This document shows positions 22,809 to 33,755 of a DNA stretch of 64,000 nucleotides, piece by piece; the first letter of the stretch is position 1; every line of letters starts with the position of its first letter. Made by a program: the position numbers and the translations under genes. The stretch spans positions 24,176,452-24,240,451 of the forward strand of contig JAJKFL010000031.1 of the NCBI GenBank assembly GCA_021186555.1. The letters run 5' to 3'. The DNA is from Reticulitermes speratus (lineage: Eukaryota > Arthropoda > Insecta > Blattodea > Rhinotermitidae). Below the pieces are notes generated by a model, which saw only the letters and a program-made list of their open reading frames with translations, made no database searches and was not told the DNA's origin.

Positions 22809-22915
22809 GAGACCTCTACCTGACAACATGCAACACCTGCAAGACACAAACATCCATGCTCCTTACAGGATTCGAACCCGCAATCCCAGCAAGCAAACGG
22901 TCGCAGATCCACTGT
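22809..22915 (-). mobile_element. SINE-A fragment abutting LINE-1
   Basis: In reverse: a head missing its first bases, B box GGGTTCGAATCC, and body only to GTTGTCAGGTAGAGGTC. The junction with the LINE copy at about 22809 shows no spacer. One of the two probably inserted into the other and lost the rest by deletion. Confidence 0.75.
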
Positions 22916-24027
22916 TTTATCTCACTCTTGTTTTAATTTAACAATCCTAATATTATTCGTGCTGTTTGTTACCTGATGAAGTTTGTTCTTATCAGTTCTC
23001 TACGTGTTTTCATTGGTGGGTTTTTATTTGATAGATTTCTGTGTTCCTGTGCTATCTCTATAACTGGCCGAACTGCTGTTGGAACTGAATTAAAATGAAT
23101 TATAACACGTGAAGTTTCATTATTTCTATTTACTGAACATGAGCATCGCCATGTCTGTAATTTTTGTAATGACTGTCGATATGTCGTATACGTCAGTGCA
23201 AAAGACGGCTCACGTGGCATCGTATGCCTGCCAGTAAGGTTAAGTATGTAGGAAAGCATTGTCTCCGGCCACACCTTCCTCCGCCTTTCTGCTCTGCCCT
23301 GTTGATTCGTCCGTACACCAGTCCCATCTGCTTATCGATCGTGTCTTTGTATCTTAGTTGTTTAAAGACTATTTTTCAAGTGTTAGCATTTTATAAAAGT
23401 GACACGCGAGAAATATGTTGTGAACAGTGCACTGAAAAGTATGTTGGAAGGAAGCTGCTTGCTTTGTTCTTTTAGGCCTTATGACAGCATTTGTCTGAAG
23501 TGATGTAAGTACAGTCAGTCACTGAGCAACTTAGCGGTGTGCGAGTTTTTAGTCTTTTGCAAATGTCTGTTTGAGGTCTTCGTTCTCCTGGAATAAAGCG
23601 CTGCTTTACTGGGTGATTGGCTCCCGACTTTTGTGGACAGTATGGTGGTGCCACCTTTTACGGGTCGAATGTCCAGTGTCTTCATGGAGACCTATGTATG
23701 TATACGTCAGCCGTTTGAGTTCTGGCGTTCGTGTAATTAAATATCAAACCAGTTCCTTCCTGACTGTAAACACCTACAGTCTCCAATCAAGAGACCAGTC
23801 CGTTTAATGCTGTATAGGAAAGTAATTACTGGTTATAAATATTCTGTATGTAAACTGCAGAGTTTAATGTTACAGAATTTTGTACATAGAGCCATAAATT
23901 GACATTCTCATATCCTAAAATATTAATTAAATTACATGAAATTTCATACCAGAGAGAGTCCCATAACTTTAGTGTGCCTTTTTGAGTTTTAGCCATATTG
24001 ATCAGGTACAAAGTCTTTGGGACATAA
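22916..24027. other. No gene; possible decayed TTAA MITE at about 23690-23880
   Basis: Between 23690 and 23880 the phrase GTTTAATGCTGTATAGGAAA recurs (also inside the 19324 MITE), so an old relative may lie here. Otherwise I see nothing nameable. Confidence 0.4.
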
Positions 24028-24709
24028 GTACAAAAATGAAATTAGTATCTGTCCAAACCAAATAAATTCTATTTGTGATATAGAACTACATGTTTCGAAC
24101 TATTCCAGGTCATCCTCAGGTTCAAATTTGGTCTTTAATACATTTTTTTCCTATGGCTCAACATCCCCTTTTCGGGTGCCTAGGCCTCCTCATTTCGAGG
24201 TTTCATGATCACACACATTAGACACACCACACTCGGTAGGACTCCTCTGGACGAGGGACCAGCTCGTCGCAGAGACCTCTACCTGACAACACACAACACT
24301 CACAAGAGACAGACATCCATGGCCCTAGGCGGGATTTTTTTTTTTTTTGCCTGTCCGGGTTTTTTTCCCTTTGATCCATTTTTGTACTGTTTAAATCCTT
24401 TCGTCCTTCATGTCACTTTACGTTCCATACTACCGTCTTTACAACAAACACAACACAGACATCCATGCCCCCCGTGGGATTCGAAACCACGATCCCAGTA
24501 AGCGAGCGGCCGCAGACCCACGCCTTAGACCGCGCGGCCACTGGGATCGGCGGTCTTTAATACATACTGAGGAAGAAATATACATATATAAATATACACA
24601 TTTCTTCCTCAATATGTTTTAAAGACCAACTGTGAATCTGGGGATGACATAATGATATCATAAATAGAATTTAGTTGTGTTTGGACAGATATTATTTAAT
24701 TTTTGTGCT
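24028..24709. mobile_element. Fold-back element B with hammerhead-like motif, split by a chimeric SINE
   Basis: The left arm (AGTATCTGTCCAAACC, TTCTATTTGTGATA, then reverse GAAAC at 24092-24096 and reverse CTGAGGA at 24113-24119) is mirrored by the right arm ending TTTGGACAGATATTA near 24690. The right-arm motif has decayed (CTGGGGATGACATAATGATA). The SINE at 24144-24551 sits between. It has no coding capacity, and I suspect a Penelope-like terminal repeat origin. Confidence 0.65.
24144..24551 (-). mobile_element. Chimeric SINE: one tRNA head, body B, then body A
   Basis: In reverse: complete SINE-A/B head (GCCGATCCCAGTGGCCGCGC) and B box, then body B (AAAGTGACATGAAGGACGAA and onward) with an A tail. 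At 24334/24335 the A tail is fused to TCCCGCCTAGGGCCATGG, the start of SINE-A just before its body, followed by all of body A and its A tail. A single 14-bp target duplication, GGTCTTTAATACAT (24130-24143 and 24552-24565), flanks the whole unit, so it integrated as one chimeric molecule or was remodelled after insertion. Confidence 0.85.
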
Positions 24710-25601
24710 ATTAACAACACAACGAGTTGACGTTCGTTAAAAAGGACAGAAGTACGCTTTTATATGGAGACACGGAGCTTAATAAACCGCAAAAAGGCCA
24801 ATGAGAAATTAAGTGCAGCCATTACGACATGTGAACGATCGTTTCCAGTCTGTGTGCTGTTTAGTTAAATGTAAACTGTACCGTAGACGTTTGATCCAAA
24901 AGCTGCATATCTTAATGTGTTACGCGCCGACATATCATGTGTGATTGCCATATTTAGGCGCATTCACACGCCTTTGCCACGCGCCTGTTAAACTCGCTCT
25001 GTCCTTCCATGTGTATGTCGGTTCAAGAACGCCACAACGTATTTTCATCAAATTTGGTATCTGAAAATTTAACGAACTCTGGAGTGTTTTTTGTTGTAAT
25101 TTTCTTTTCGCCTTCGCAAAATTAAAGACCACTTTTAACGATTACACGCATTTGCGTCTGTACGCACGCGCGATCTTATTGCCCTCTATTGTGTCATTAT
25201 TGTTAGCGTACTGTAAAAACAACACGAACTGTCTGTAGCATTAGACTTTATTATGGAGAAGAGAGCACGTAAAACAGTTGCACTGTGCCTACGTATCCTG
25301 ACTTGCAAGAACTGATAGTGTTCGAAATAGCGTTCGTGGTGAGGTGCGGTGGAAGCGTAATGAAATGCGCTCGGCTGTTCTTAGTGTGGACCTACAGCGT
25401 CGTGTTTAATGCAATACATGTGCTTAGCAGTTCTGAAGATGGCTCGGACGGTACTGGCTCCGTTAATTGAAGGCGTGAATACAAATCTCGCCGTGTGCAG
25501 TACCTAAGACCCCCTGCTTGCGGCCTTCAGTTTGCCGGCCGCGTTCTGCTCCGCTGACTCTAACGAGGAATTTGCTGCAGGCTAGTAAGTACTGAAGCAT
25601 A
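24710..25601. other. No recognised element; mildly CpG-rich 25140-25560
   Basis: CpG seems raised between 25140 and 25560, as at the 11.9-kb region, but I found no ATG-exon-donor arrangement worth calling. Confidence 0.35.
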
Positions 25602-25690
25602 CCGAGCGAGTTAGTTCAGTGGAAGAGCAAGCTGACGTGCATTATGGAAATCTGTGGTTCGATAATTGTAACGTGGATTATTTAACGACA
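25602..25690 (+). mobile_element. tRNA-like SINE head, degenerate
   Basis: GAGTTAGTTCAGTGGAAGAG is A-box-like and GTGGTTCGATAATTG is a decayed B box, about 40 bases apart. No recognisable body. Confidence 0.35.
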
Positions 25691-25857
25691 CGGTGTTGTA
25701 GTGCCCATTGTAATGAGATTATTTTGTGCGGTGGATTGCAGAGGATGTGAAAGGAACCGGTAGGGACATTGGTCCTGCAGGATAGGGCAAGTGGCGTAAA
25801 TCACAGCACGTAAAATTCCAGTTTGTATATTTCAGTCTATGAGACTTTGCATAGCAC

Positions 25858-25891
25858 GGGGGGGGGGGGGGAGGTTGGGGGGTTGGGGGGG
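25858..25891 (+). repeat. G-run tract with quadruplex potential
   Basis: One run of about 14 G followed by two runs of six or seven G separated by AGGTT and TT. Enough G runs are present for an intramolecular G-quadruplex. Confidence 0.8.
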
Positions 25892-26527
25892 ATATCCATA
25901 ACTGAATGGAACGAGTGTTGCCGAATTTAATCTCCCCTTAATTTTCTCATGAATGCAATTTTGATATGTTAGTGTATTTTCGAAATGTTTGAATTTGCCA
26001 CATTTTCTGCATATTTATTAGATATTTTTTTTGTTACGACACCTTGCTGCAATTTGGCAACGAAACTTTAAAGGTTTACTCAGTTTTGTGTGTATCTACT
26101 TCTAGACCAGCCGCATTACTACAGTTTATTAGATCTTGAGTTGACGTGTCCCACCCAATTGCAGTGACTGTTGGTTTTCTTACACCTCCGTATTAGCATA
26201 TTCTAGAGTAAAGTCAAAAGGCGGTGGCGACGACGCCTCCTTATGCCTCATATCGTTGTGAATACGAAATATACCCGATACGTATTTGCATATACTGTAC
26301 TTTACTGTAGGGTTCGTTTATGTGCGTTACGTATAAATATTTTCATGTTTGTACTTCATGAAGAACGTTAAACATTTCTTGCTTCCGGAGTCTGTAAATG
26401 GCTGATGTACCGTTCCATTTTACTCCAGTGCTTTTTTTTTTATCTGAAGATTAAATATTATGTAAGCAGCACGTATCTCTTACTATTAATTCTACACAGA
26501 AGGTCCACAGTATATTTTACAGCTATG
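25892..26527. other. No recognised element
   Basis: No named feature. Confidence 0.35.
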
Positions 26528-26539
26528 TAATTGGCTTTG

Positions 26540-26853
26540 GGGGGCACGCGGTGGCGCAGTTGGTTGAGGCACTGCGCTACAAACCGGTACGTCGCGGGTT
26601 CGATTCCCGATGGTGTCACTGGAATTTTTCACTGACATAATCGTTTCGGTCGCAGTATGGCCCTGGGGTCGACTCAGCCTCTAACAGAAATGAGTACCGG
26701 GAATCTTTCCTGGGGGGTAAAGGCGGCCGGTGCGTAGGGCTGACAACCTTACCACCTTCATGTGCCGATTGTTTAAAAACCTGGGAGCCTCGACCTGCTG
26801 GAGCCCTAAGGGCCATCTTAGGCCTGTAATGGGGTTGCTTTACCTTTACCTTT
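26540..26853 (+). mobile_element. SINE-C, full length
   Basis: Head GGGCACGCGGTGGCGCAGTT with B box GGGTTCGATTCCC; central domain GAGTACCGGGAATCTTTCCT then GGTAAAGGCGGCCGGTGCGT; 3' end GCTTTACCTTTACCTT. A perfect 12-bp target duplication, TAATTGGCTTTG, lies at 26528-26539 and 26854-26865. Confidence 0.93.
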
Positions 26854-26890
26854 TAATTGGCTTTGAGAGAATAAGGCTATATTATGTATG

Positions 26891-27144
26891 TGCCGATCCC
26901 AGTGGCCGCGCGGCCTAAGGCGTGGAGTCCACGGCCACTCGCTTGCAGGGATTGCGGGATCGAATTCCGCGGGGGGCATTGATGTCTGTCTTTTGTGATT
27001 GTTGTGTGTTGTCAGGTAGAGGTCTCTGCGACGAGCTGGTCACTCGTCCAGAGGAGACCTACCGAGTGTGGTGTGTCTGAGTGTGATCGACGAACCTCAT
27101 AGAGGGGCCTAGGCCCACTAGGGCTGTCGAGCCACGAGAAAAAA
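26891..27144 (+). mobile_element. SINE-A, full length
   Basis: TGCCGATCCCAGTGGCCGCG head, B box GGGATCGAATTCC, conserved body to GGGCTGTCGAGCCACGAG and an A tail. It lies 25 bp beyond the SINE-C target duplication. Confidence 0.9.
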
Positions 27145-27983
27145 TATATATGTAGCGGGGAGCAGTAATATTAGTCTATAACTGCTACAGCCAGCTTCAT
27201 CTCCCATGTTATAAGTAAGAACAGTAACACACTGCTTCTGCTGTTGAGGAAGTTCGCCCTTATTCCAGAGCTAGAAAGTTTTTAGATCTCAGAGTGTAAT
27301 ATCTCACTTGCTACTAAATCGATTCTGCCTGAGCATTTGTGCGATGCGATTTATGCCTTTTTAAAGTTTTCACTATCTGTTTCAATCGCAAAAGGTGTGA
27401 GCTCAGGTTCTGCTACCTCAGCCCTATATATTTCAGTCTAATGTCGTTATTTTCATATAAATTCAATAGCCGACAGAAGCAGTTCTTCCACCGAGTTAAA
27501 ATATTGTAGTAATCTGCAAGCTTATCTTCTTTCTCATCCCGTACCAAGATTTTTCCTCAACCTATTCATTTATCCATATTGTTTTCTTGTACTTTATCCT
27601 TACTGTCTGTTTGAAGGGCAGTCATTTATCTTCGAAATATTTCTGACATTTTTAACTTGTCTAGCAGTTTCTCGCTGTATATTTTTCGAATTATTTCTAT
27701 TTATTTATTATTGGTTGTGGCAGCATTGTTGTTTAGCGTGTTCCTTTTAATGTGATAATTTCGAACCCTTCGTCCTGAAACCATGATTTATGCTGCTTTA
27801 GGTTGTAACAGCTTACATTTTTTTCGGTAAAGTTTGTGTATTCTCTGTGATGTCAGAATTAGCTTCCACCTTCCCCAGAGCTGCAAATTTGTCGACACCT
27901 AACTTCGTAAGTTGAAGTTTCACTTCGTGTAGCTTCGTAGAGATTCAATTTATCCACATAGAAGTGGTATTACTGCTTCTACC
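27145..27983. other. No recognised element
   Basis: No named feature; no long frames. Confidence 0.4.
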
Positions 27984-28056
27984 CTACCACCACCACCACC
28001 ACTACTACTACTAACAATAATAATAATAATTATTATTATTGTTATTATAAATTACA
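27984..28056. repeat. Compound trinucleotide microsatellite
   Basis: (CCA)n passes into (CTA)n, (AAT)n and (ATT)n. Confidence 0.9.
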
Positions 28057-29538
28057 CTAAAATTTGAAGCGTGTTAGTTTTGTCTATTTCTGTTATCACA
28101 AGGCCTGCCAGCATATATTAAAACCATTATTCTGGACCATAGTTGTATTTTTTTGGCTGAAACAGCTGCACTGAGTTACACTGGATATTTTGTTAGTTTT
28201 AATTTGCATCATTAGCGTCCAGAGTGCGCTGTGATTCGACTGGTTACAAAATGTTCACACTGAACTAATGGCTTGGGGAAGCGTTATTTTTTAAATCAAT
28301 AGGAATAGTTGGTATTTACATGTCATTGGGGACTGCGAGGATTCTAATCTGATTTCGGGGCCATTAATGATGAAAATGAACTTTTATGTGTGTGATGTTG
28401 AGCACGTTTTAAACCTGAAACTGCTCCATAAAATGTTCATAAAAATGACACGAGTATTAATGTTTCTAGTGTAAGTACTTTCTTATAAATTTTATAAAAA
28501 TTGGAACAGTAACCGTAAATTGAGCTTCTGTAAATTGAGCTTCTAAGTGTAGATTGTTCCGATTTTATATGTGTATTGTATTAAATGTATGAAAGTAACG
28601 CATAATGGGGAGGAATTTCTGTCCGCACGCCCGCCCCTCATATTCTATCTTCGAAGATACTTAACCGAATTTTAATAGTATTTAGTATTGAATGTTTTTA
28701 ATAAGAGTAGCCGCTTGGATTTAATTTTGATTGTGTACGTCCTCTTCCTACATTCTAAATAAAGTAATGCACTGAAAAGGCTGCAAATTGTTCACGCTAT
28801 ACGAGTATTAAAGCAATTTAACCCGGAATTAAGACATGTAATAAATGTAGTTTCTTAGGTCAAGTAACTGAACTGTGTGCCCTAGTTACTTTTTTGGGTA
28901 TGTTTGAGGCCCATCATTGTTTTCGACAGTTTCTGCCCGTACTGAAATTGCATTTTACGTTTTTATTTAGTTATGTGTGTTAAATCGATTGTTAAAAATG
29001 GCAGCTGTTTTTGATGTGTTCTTTTATGATTCTGCTCTTACGTTCCTCGGTCAATGCATGCCCAGCTCGCCTGCAACATATACTATTCTGTTAGCAGTAC
29101 ACGGTCAGTTTTGACACCTAACTGAAATTGTGGGCATTACGCGGCATTGTTCTTGTCATTGCCATCATAGGACCGCCAGCCACTGATGGACCCGCCCTCG
29201 ACCGAAAACAATTACGAGATGGGGACAATGGTCGAAGCATAAGTCCTCAAAATTGATTGTCATAGCGAAGACCGGACCCGCGATTCGAGTTCAGTCACCT
29301 GAAATGCGCTATTGTGTAGTGTCCAGCGTACACCAGACCGATCTAACAGCAGCCAGACCGACGATAACCGTCATTTCTCTAGAACTTCGCTGTAGAATAT
29401 GGAAAAACGCATCCATTTGTATCTTTTCAAATCGTTTTATTACACTCGTCAGACGAATGTAAAACGTGGTTTGAAGACCTTGTGGGAAATTCCAGAAGTG
29501 GAGAAAGTTTGGGATGTGAAGCACAGTGCGGTAACGTA
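28057..29538. other. No recognised element
   Basis: Only a small tandem duplication, GTAAATTGAGCTTCT twice at about 28514-28543. The open frames near 29250-29520 have no features. Confidence 0.4.
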
Positions 29539-29672
29539 CGAGGTCTGTTCAATTAATTCCCAAACTTTTTTTTAATAATTTTTTTTGGGCTCACCTGCAA
29601 GCTACTCAGTTTTGTCTCCTTCGAAGTACTCCTCTTGGCTGTTGATACACCGCTCGTACAACAGGATTGGAG
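29539..29672 (-). mobile_element. Mariner-like element, 3' end only
   Basis: The plus strand begins ACGAGGTCTGTTCAATTAAT after TA, a mariner-type terminal repeat. Read in reverse, 29661-29602 encodes LYERCINSQEEYFEGDKTE and a stop, the usual C-terminus of a mariner transposase (the YFEGD motif). The rest of the gene and the other terminal repeat are absent. It is a different mariner family from the 55017 copy. Confidence 0.8.
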
Positions 29673-30516
29673 GTACAGCCGCACGCATTTGTAACCTTGA
29701 TACAGTATGAAGTTGTCCCACTTCTACCCGAGTGTCAGTTCAGAAGGATGTGGCGACAAGGAATATCCTTCCCTGCCAGGAATCGAACCTTGGCAGTAAC
29801 CTCTTTATCTAGTGAATGCGAGAAAAATGAAACGTGGATGTTTCAGATAATATAGCATACTCGTAGACGTGAAATATTGTGAATTGCAGAGACCAGTTTA
29901 GTTGCCAGTTGCTTTCGTCGGGGTGAAGAGGCAAGCTAGTAAGAACGAAGCACTGCGTGCGCACCACCAAGCTCTTTCTGCCCGTTGCAAAAACGTCCAC
30001 AGTGACTGAAGCTGTGAATGTAATCGTGACAGAGTAAATGTTTGTGGAACAGACGTTACGTTGCCTAATTTCGAGGCATGTAGCAGCGGTCAAGCGGTAC
30101 CGACTGCAGCTCAGGGAGCTCAGCGAGCAAGTCGTCTGGGCCGTACTGTAGAGAATTCAGCTCACCCAAGAGAAGGTGCCCCTGGCGGGATTTTGTAGGC
30201 ATGGTATTGAACATTCGGCTTCTTTAAATATCAGTAACGATGAAGTTTTGCTTGAAGAACCTGCGACATGAAATTAGGGAAGTGCCAACGTGCAGGGCTC
30301 GTACTTCGGAGAAAGTAACGAATTTGAAAACACGACGCTGAACAAAATGTATAGACTCGTACATTGGACGTAAGTAGTCAGTACGTCACACTTAAACAGA
30401 TTATGAATATATTTTTAAACATTTCCCTTAAAATTTGTGGTTAGTTATTTGTCAACTGGGGCAGAGTATAGGCACATCTAACGGATATTTATTGATACAG
30501 TAATGTATCTGCAATA
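29673..30516. other. No recognised element
   Basis: No named feature. Confidence 0.35.
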
Positions 30517-30528
30517 TACTTAAACTGA

Positions 30529-30683
30529 CCTTGATTTCAGGCTTCCGCCGCGATGTTGATGAGGTCTGCGCTCTTCTGGGTTATTACGCGGCGTCGTGTG
30601 GTAATTGTTTACCGACGTCCCGAAACGTCGGTAAACAATTACCACACGACGCTGCGTAATATCCTAGAAGAGCGCAGACCTCA
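30529..30683. mobile_element. Fold-back FB1, copy a
   Basis: Starts CCTTGATTTCAGGCTTCCGC; a 32-bp lead-in then an arm (TCTGCGCTCTTCTGGG ... GTTTACCGACG) mirrored almost immediately by its reverse complement. The right arm stops without copying the lead-in. Target duplication TACTTAAACTGA at 30517-30528 and 30684-30695, extended by one base at the left. Confidence 0.85.
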
Positions 30684-30904
30684 TACTTAAACTGAATTCC
30701 TAACTCAGCTGAAAGTGTTAATTTTTCGTGTAAGGTTGTACACAGTATGTAAATCTGCATATTTTTAAAAGTAAAAATCCACGTATAATTCTAGCTGCAC
30801 TGCAAATTTTTCATTCTTGCGTCTAATTTTTTATACTTTTTCTCGCTTTTCATTTCATCGTTCCTTTTGTTTTTTTTTGTCTTCTATGCATGTTTTTTTA
30901 CTAA

Positions 30905-31076
30905 GTCTCTAACAGAAATGAGTACCAGGAATATTTCCTGGGAGGTAAAGGCGGCCGGTGCGTAATGCTGACAACTTTTACCATCATCATGTGCCGATTG
31001 TCTTGAAATCTGGTAGCCTCAACCTCCTGGAACCCTGAGGGCCTGTCCAGGCCTGTACAAGGATTGCTTTACCTTT
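30905..31076 (+). mobile_element. SINE-C, 5'-truncated
   Basis: Begins at TCTCTAACAGAAATGAGTAC, in the middle of the element, and runs to GGATTGCTTTACCTTT. The tRNA head is missing. Confidence 0.8.
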
Positions 31077-31463
31077 CTATGTATGGTTTTTCTCTTGTCT
31101 ACATTCAACGAAGTCTTTTTATCTGGCCTCATTAGTTACGAGCAGGTGCGTTTACCAGAAGGCAGAATAGGATTCCTTCACAAATAGCCGTTTGTAGTTC
31201 TTGTATCGAACGTCGCGGTTAAGTGGTCATCACTCCTTACTCGGGAGGTCTGGGTTCCGTGTTTGTCTCGGCAGCCCGTTGTGCTGTTACATAGTCCTTC
31301 TAGACAAATTCTGTAAAAGTTCCATGTTTTGCACAACCTTCGCAATTAATTATTCGAAACTGTTCGGCGTTACATAACATCTGAAATCGAGAATCGTGAA
31401 ATGTAATAGAAAGTGAAATTTTTCAAATTAAGATTACGAAATATGTGAGAATTTTATAATTTG
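31077..31463. other. No recognised element
   Basis: A weak tRNA-like segment (GGTTAAGTGGTCATCACTCC ... CTGGGTTCCG) at about 31210-31260 is not enough to call. Confidence 0.3.
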
Positions 31464-31918
31464 TAAAAGGTAAGGTTTTCCCTGCCGATCCCAGTGGCCG
31501 CGCGGTCTAAGGCGTGGGTCTGCGGCCGCTCGCTTGCTGGGATTGTGGGTTCGAATCCCGTCGAGGGCATGTATGTCTGTCTCTTGTGCGTGTTGTGTGT
31601 TGTCAGATAGAGGTCTCTGCGACGGGCTGGTCCCTCGTCCAGAGGAGTCCTACCGAGTGTGGTTTGCCGAAGTGTGTGATCGCGAAACCTCGAAAAAAAT
31701 GAGGAGGCCCAGGCTCCCAAGGGGCTGTCGAGCCATAAGAAAAAAAAAAAAAAAAGAAAAAAAAAGGTTTTTTCCTTCCACGCAATGAAAGCGTATGCTG
31801 AGAGTAGAGGTACAGCTCCACTCATGCTTCAGCTTGGAACTAGATGGAGGTGATTGGTCAACTTCACGCCCCGACCGCTTTACTCCGGGAAAGAACCCCG
31901 GTACCCATTGAGAAAGGG
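31464..31918 (-). mobile_element. SINE-D copy interrupted by SINE-A
   Basis: The 3' end (AAAAGGTAAGGTTTTCCC) lies at 31464-31482 and the body resumes at 31764 with GAGAGTAGAGGTACAGCTCC through CCCCGGTACCCATTG. SINE-A fills the gap. Confidence 0.65.
31483..31763 (+). mobile_element. SINE-A, full length, long A tail
   Basis: Head TGCCGATCCCAGTGGCCGCG, B box GGGTTCGAATCCC, body and an A-rich tail of about 25 bases. Flanked by AAGGTTTTCC-type repeats on both sides as target duplication. Little divergence from the other good copies and an intact tail suggest a recent insertion. Confidence 0.9.
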
Positions 31919-32929
31919 GAAAGATCTTGTAGAATATTATGCAGACAGTTACAGTAAGGCGTAAGTTCTGACCCTGCATAGTCAGAACTTCATATCTTTA
32001 CATCGACTCCCTAGAACTCTGCGGTGTTTCTTGTCTGTTGTGAGGTTGCCTTGGCATTTTGAGCGAAGAGTATCTGCGTAGGTTGCGGCTGTCTGGTAAC
32101 AAAATGCCGAGGCGAGTATTGGGAGCCGAGAGGGGAAGAAGTTAATAGGGGGGGGAGGTGTTTAAAAATGCGCATACTTTTACCTATTTTGTTGTGGGTA
32201 TTAAAGAAAATGATGAGCTAGATCTGTAGCAGGCATAGAAAAATATGAATTTTTATGGAAAGCTGCAATAGAAGAGAACGTCTCACTGCTAGAGTGAAAA
32301 CTGGAAGTGTAGTTCTGCATTAGATCAAAAAATGAATTTACGTATATAATGATTGAGCCAAAATGGAGAGTTTGTGAGCACTAATTAATCTACGTGTCGC
32401 TTAATAACTGTAGACGTCCTGAGCCGTTGAGTAACTATCAGATTATCAAAGAAGACCATGTGCCATGGTGTTAGTGGCCTTATTTAGTAATAACGCACGC
32501 CACGATAGGATTAGTAGCCTTAAATCGTGCCACTCATATACTTAGCACGCAACAGTTTCATTATAGCTACATGCTCTATCGCAGTTTGCTTGTGTCTCGT
32601 AGCAGAGCGATGTGACTTGGAGCCAGAACTGCGAAAGCGACCTAAGTGCAGCTGACTTCCACTTTGAGGTTCGCGTCACACGCAGTGTCAAGACTCTGAT
32701 AAAGGCTGTTATGTAACTGTAGTTCATCCACACGGACACAGGATCTGTTTAGAAAACTTCAGGCTGAATACAAGACTAGACTTTTATTTACTTGGATTTC
32801 AGTTAAGGAAAGAGTAGCTGTACGGAATTGTGAATGTTCTTGGCGGATGGGCTGAGGATTTGGGTTTGAAACTTTGCAGAAGAATAAACGATACGCCGTA
32901 CGCTACCAACATGTCCACCAAGAGACGGT
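31919..32929. other. No recognised element
   Basis: No named feature. Confidence 0.35.
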
Positions 32930-33547
32930 CACCTCACAACACAGTCCAACAAAACCACTATATTGTTCCCAGATAGTTTATATTGCAATATCACGGTGAA
33001 CACTGCTACATGTTTCGATCCCTTATGGGATCATCATCAGGGAATCACATTAAAGTAACACTTCACAAAGCGCAACTAGCAATCCATGCACACAATACAG
33101 CGATGTAAAAAAGGGAACCAGTTAAAATGTAGGTGTTTGTTGTATAACGGATCCTGGTATACAGTGTTTTGGAGACAGCCTGTCTATTTAAAGAAGGAAA
33201 CATGTAGCAGTGTTCAACGTGATATTGAAATATAAAGTATCTGGGAACAATATCGTGCATTTTTTTAATATTATTTTCACCGTTCATTTTTTACAATTCA
33301 CAAATTACACACCAAGGAAATGCACTATATTTTCACTTCATATTTTTTATTCTTCAACCCCTACATATGTTTCGGCCTTTACAAGGCCATCTTCAGGGGG
33401 TTTACGAGCGCCCTGAAGATGGCCTTGTAAAGGCCGAAACATATGTAGGGGTTGAAGAATAAAGGATATAAAATGAAAATATAGTGCATTTCCTTGGTGT
33501 GTAATTTGTGAATAGTGCATGTTGTTGGACTGTGTGTTGTGAGGTGA
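32930..33547. mobile_element. Fold-back element A with hammerhead-like motif, containing another fold-back
   Basis: Left arm: CACCTCACAACACAGTCCAA, then CACTATATTGTTCCCAGATA, then a reverse GAAAC (33012-33016), hairpin GATCCC/GGGATC and reverse CTGATGA (33034-33040). The right arm mirrors it from about 33193 and, after the inner insertion, ends TTGGACTGTGTGTTGTGAGG at about 33544. The right-arm motif keeps GAAACATGTAGCAG but has lost the CTGATGA side. Confidence 0.75.
33261..33514. mobile_element. Inner fold-back with two hammerhead-like motifs
   Basis: Arms of about 103 bp (33296-33398 and 33411-33513) are nearly identical inverted copies, with ATGCACTATATTTTCA near the outside. Each carries CTGAAGA, hairpin GGCCTT/AAGGCC, GAAAC: minus strand 33396-33369 and plus strand 33413-33440. 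GTGCAT at 33255-33260 and 33515-33520 is the target duplication inside the older fold-back's arm. Confidence 0.85.
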
Positions 33548-33604
33548 TTATAGACAGTGCACGGTGTGAACAGTATAAAATAGACGGAATAAGTGGATGT
33601 GGTT

Positions 33605-33755
33605 TGTGTGTCAGTTGAGGCCTTCGCTCTTCTGGAATGTTATTATATGCGGCGCAGGTTGGTAGTTGGCTACCGAAGTGTCAGGACAACCAGTAGGTCA
33701 CGGTACAAGAGGAATTCCCAGAAGAGCGAAGGCCCCAACTCACCGACACCTGATG
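33605..33755. mobile_element. Fold-back FB1 relative, diverged
   Basis: GGCCTTCGCTCTTCTGGAAT at the left is mirrored by ATTCCCAGAAGAGCGAAGGCC at the right (first 20 bases considered). The centre retains CTACCGAAGTGTCAGGACAA, cf. FB1 CTACCGACGTTTCGGGACAA-like core. It is a subfamily or an old copy. Confidence 0.65.

Noticed and set aside
26540-26612. Genuine tRNA gene
   Set aside because: A- and B-box sequences are good, but a SINE-C body and a 12-bp target duplication follow, and the same unit recurs elsewhere. The same reasoning applies to the heads at 36786, 62742 and all SINE-A copies.
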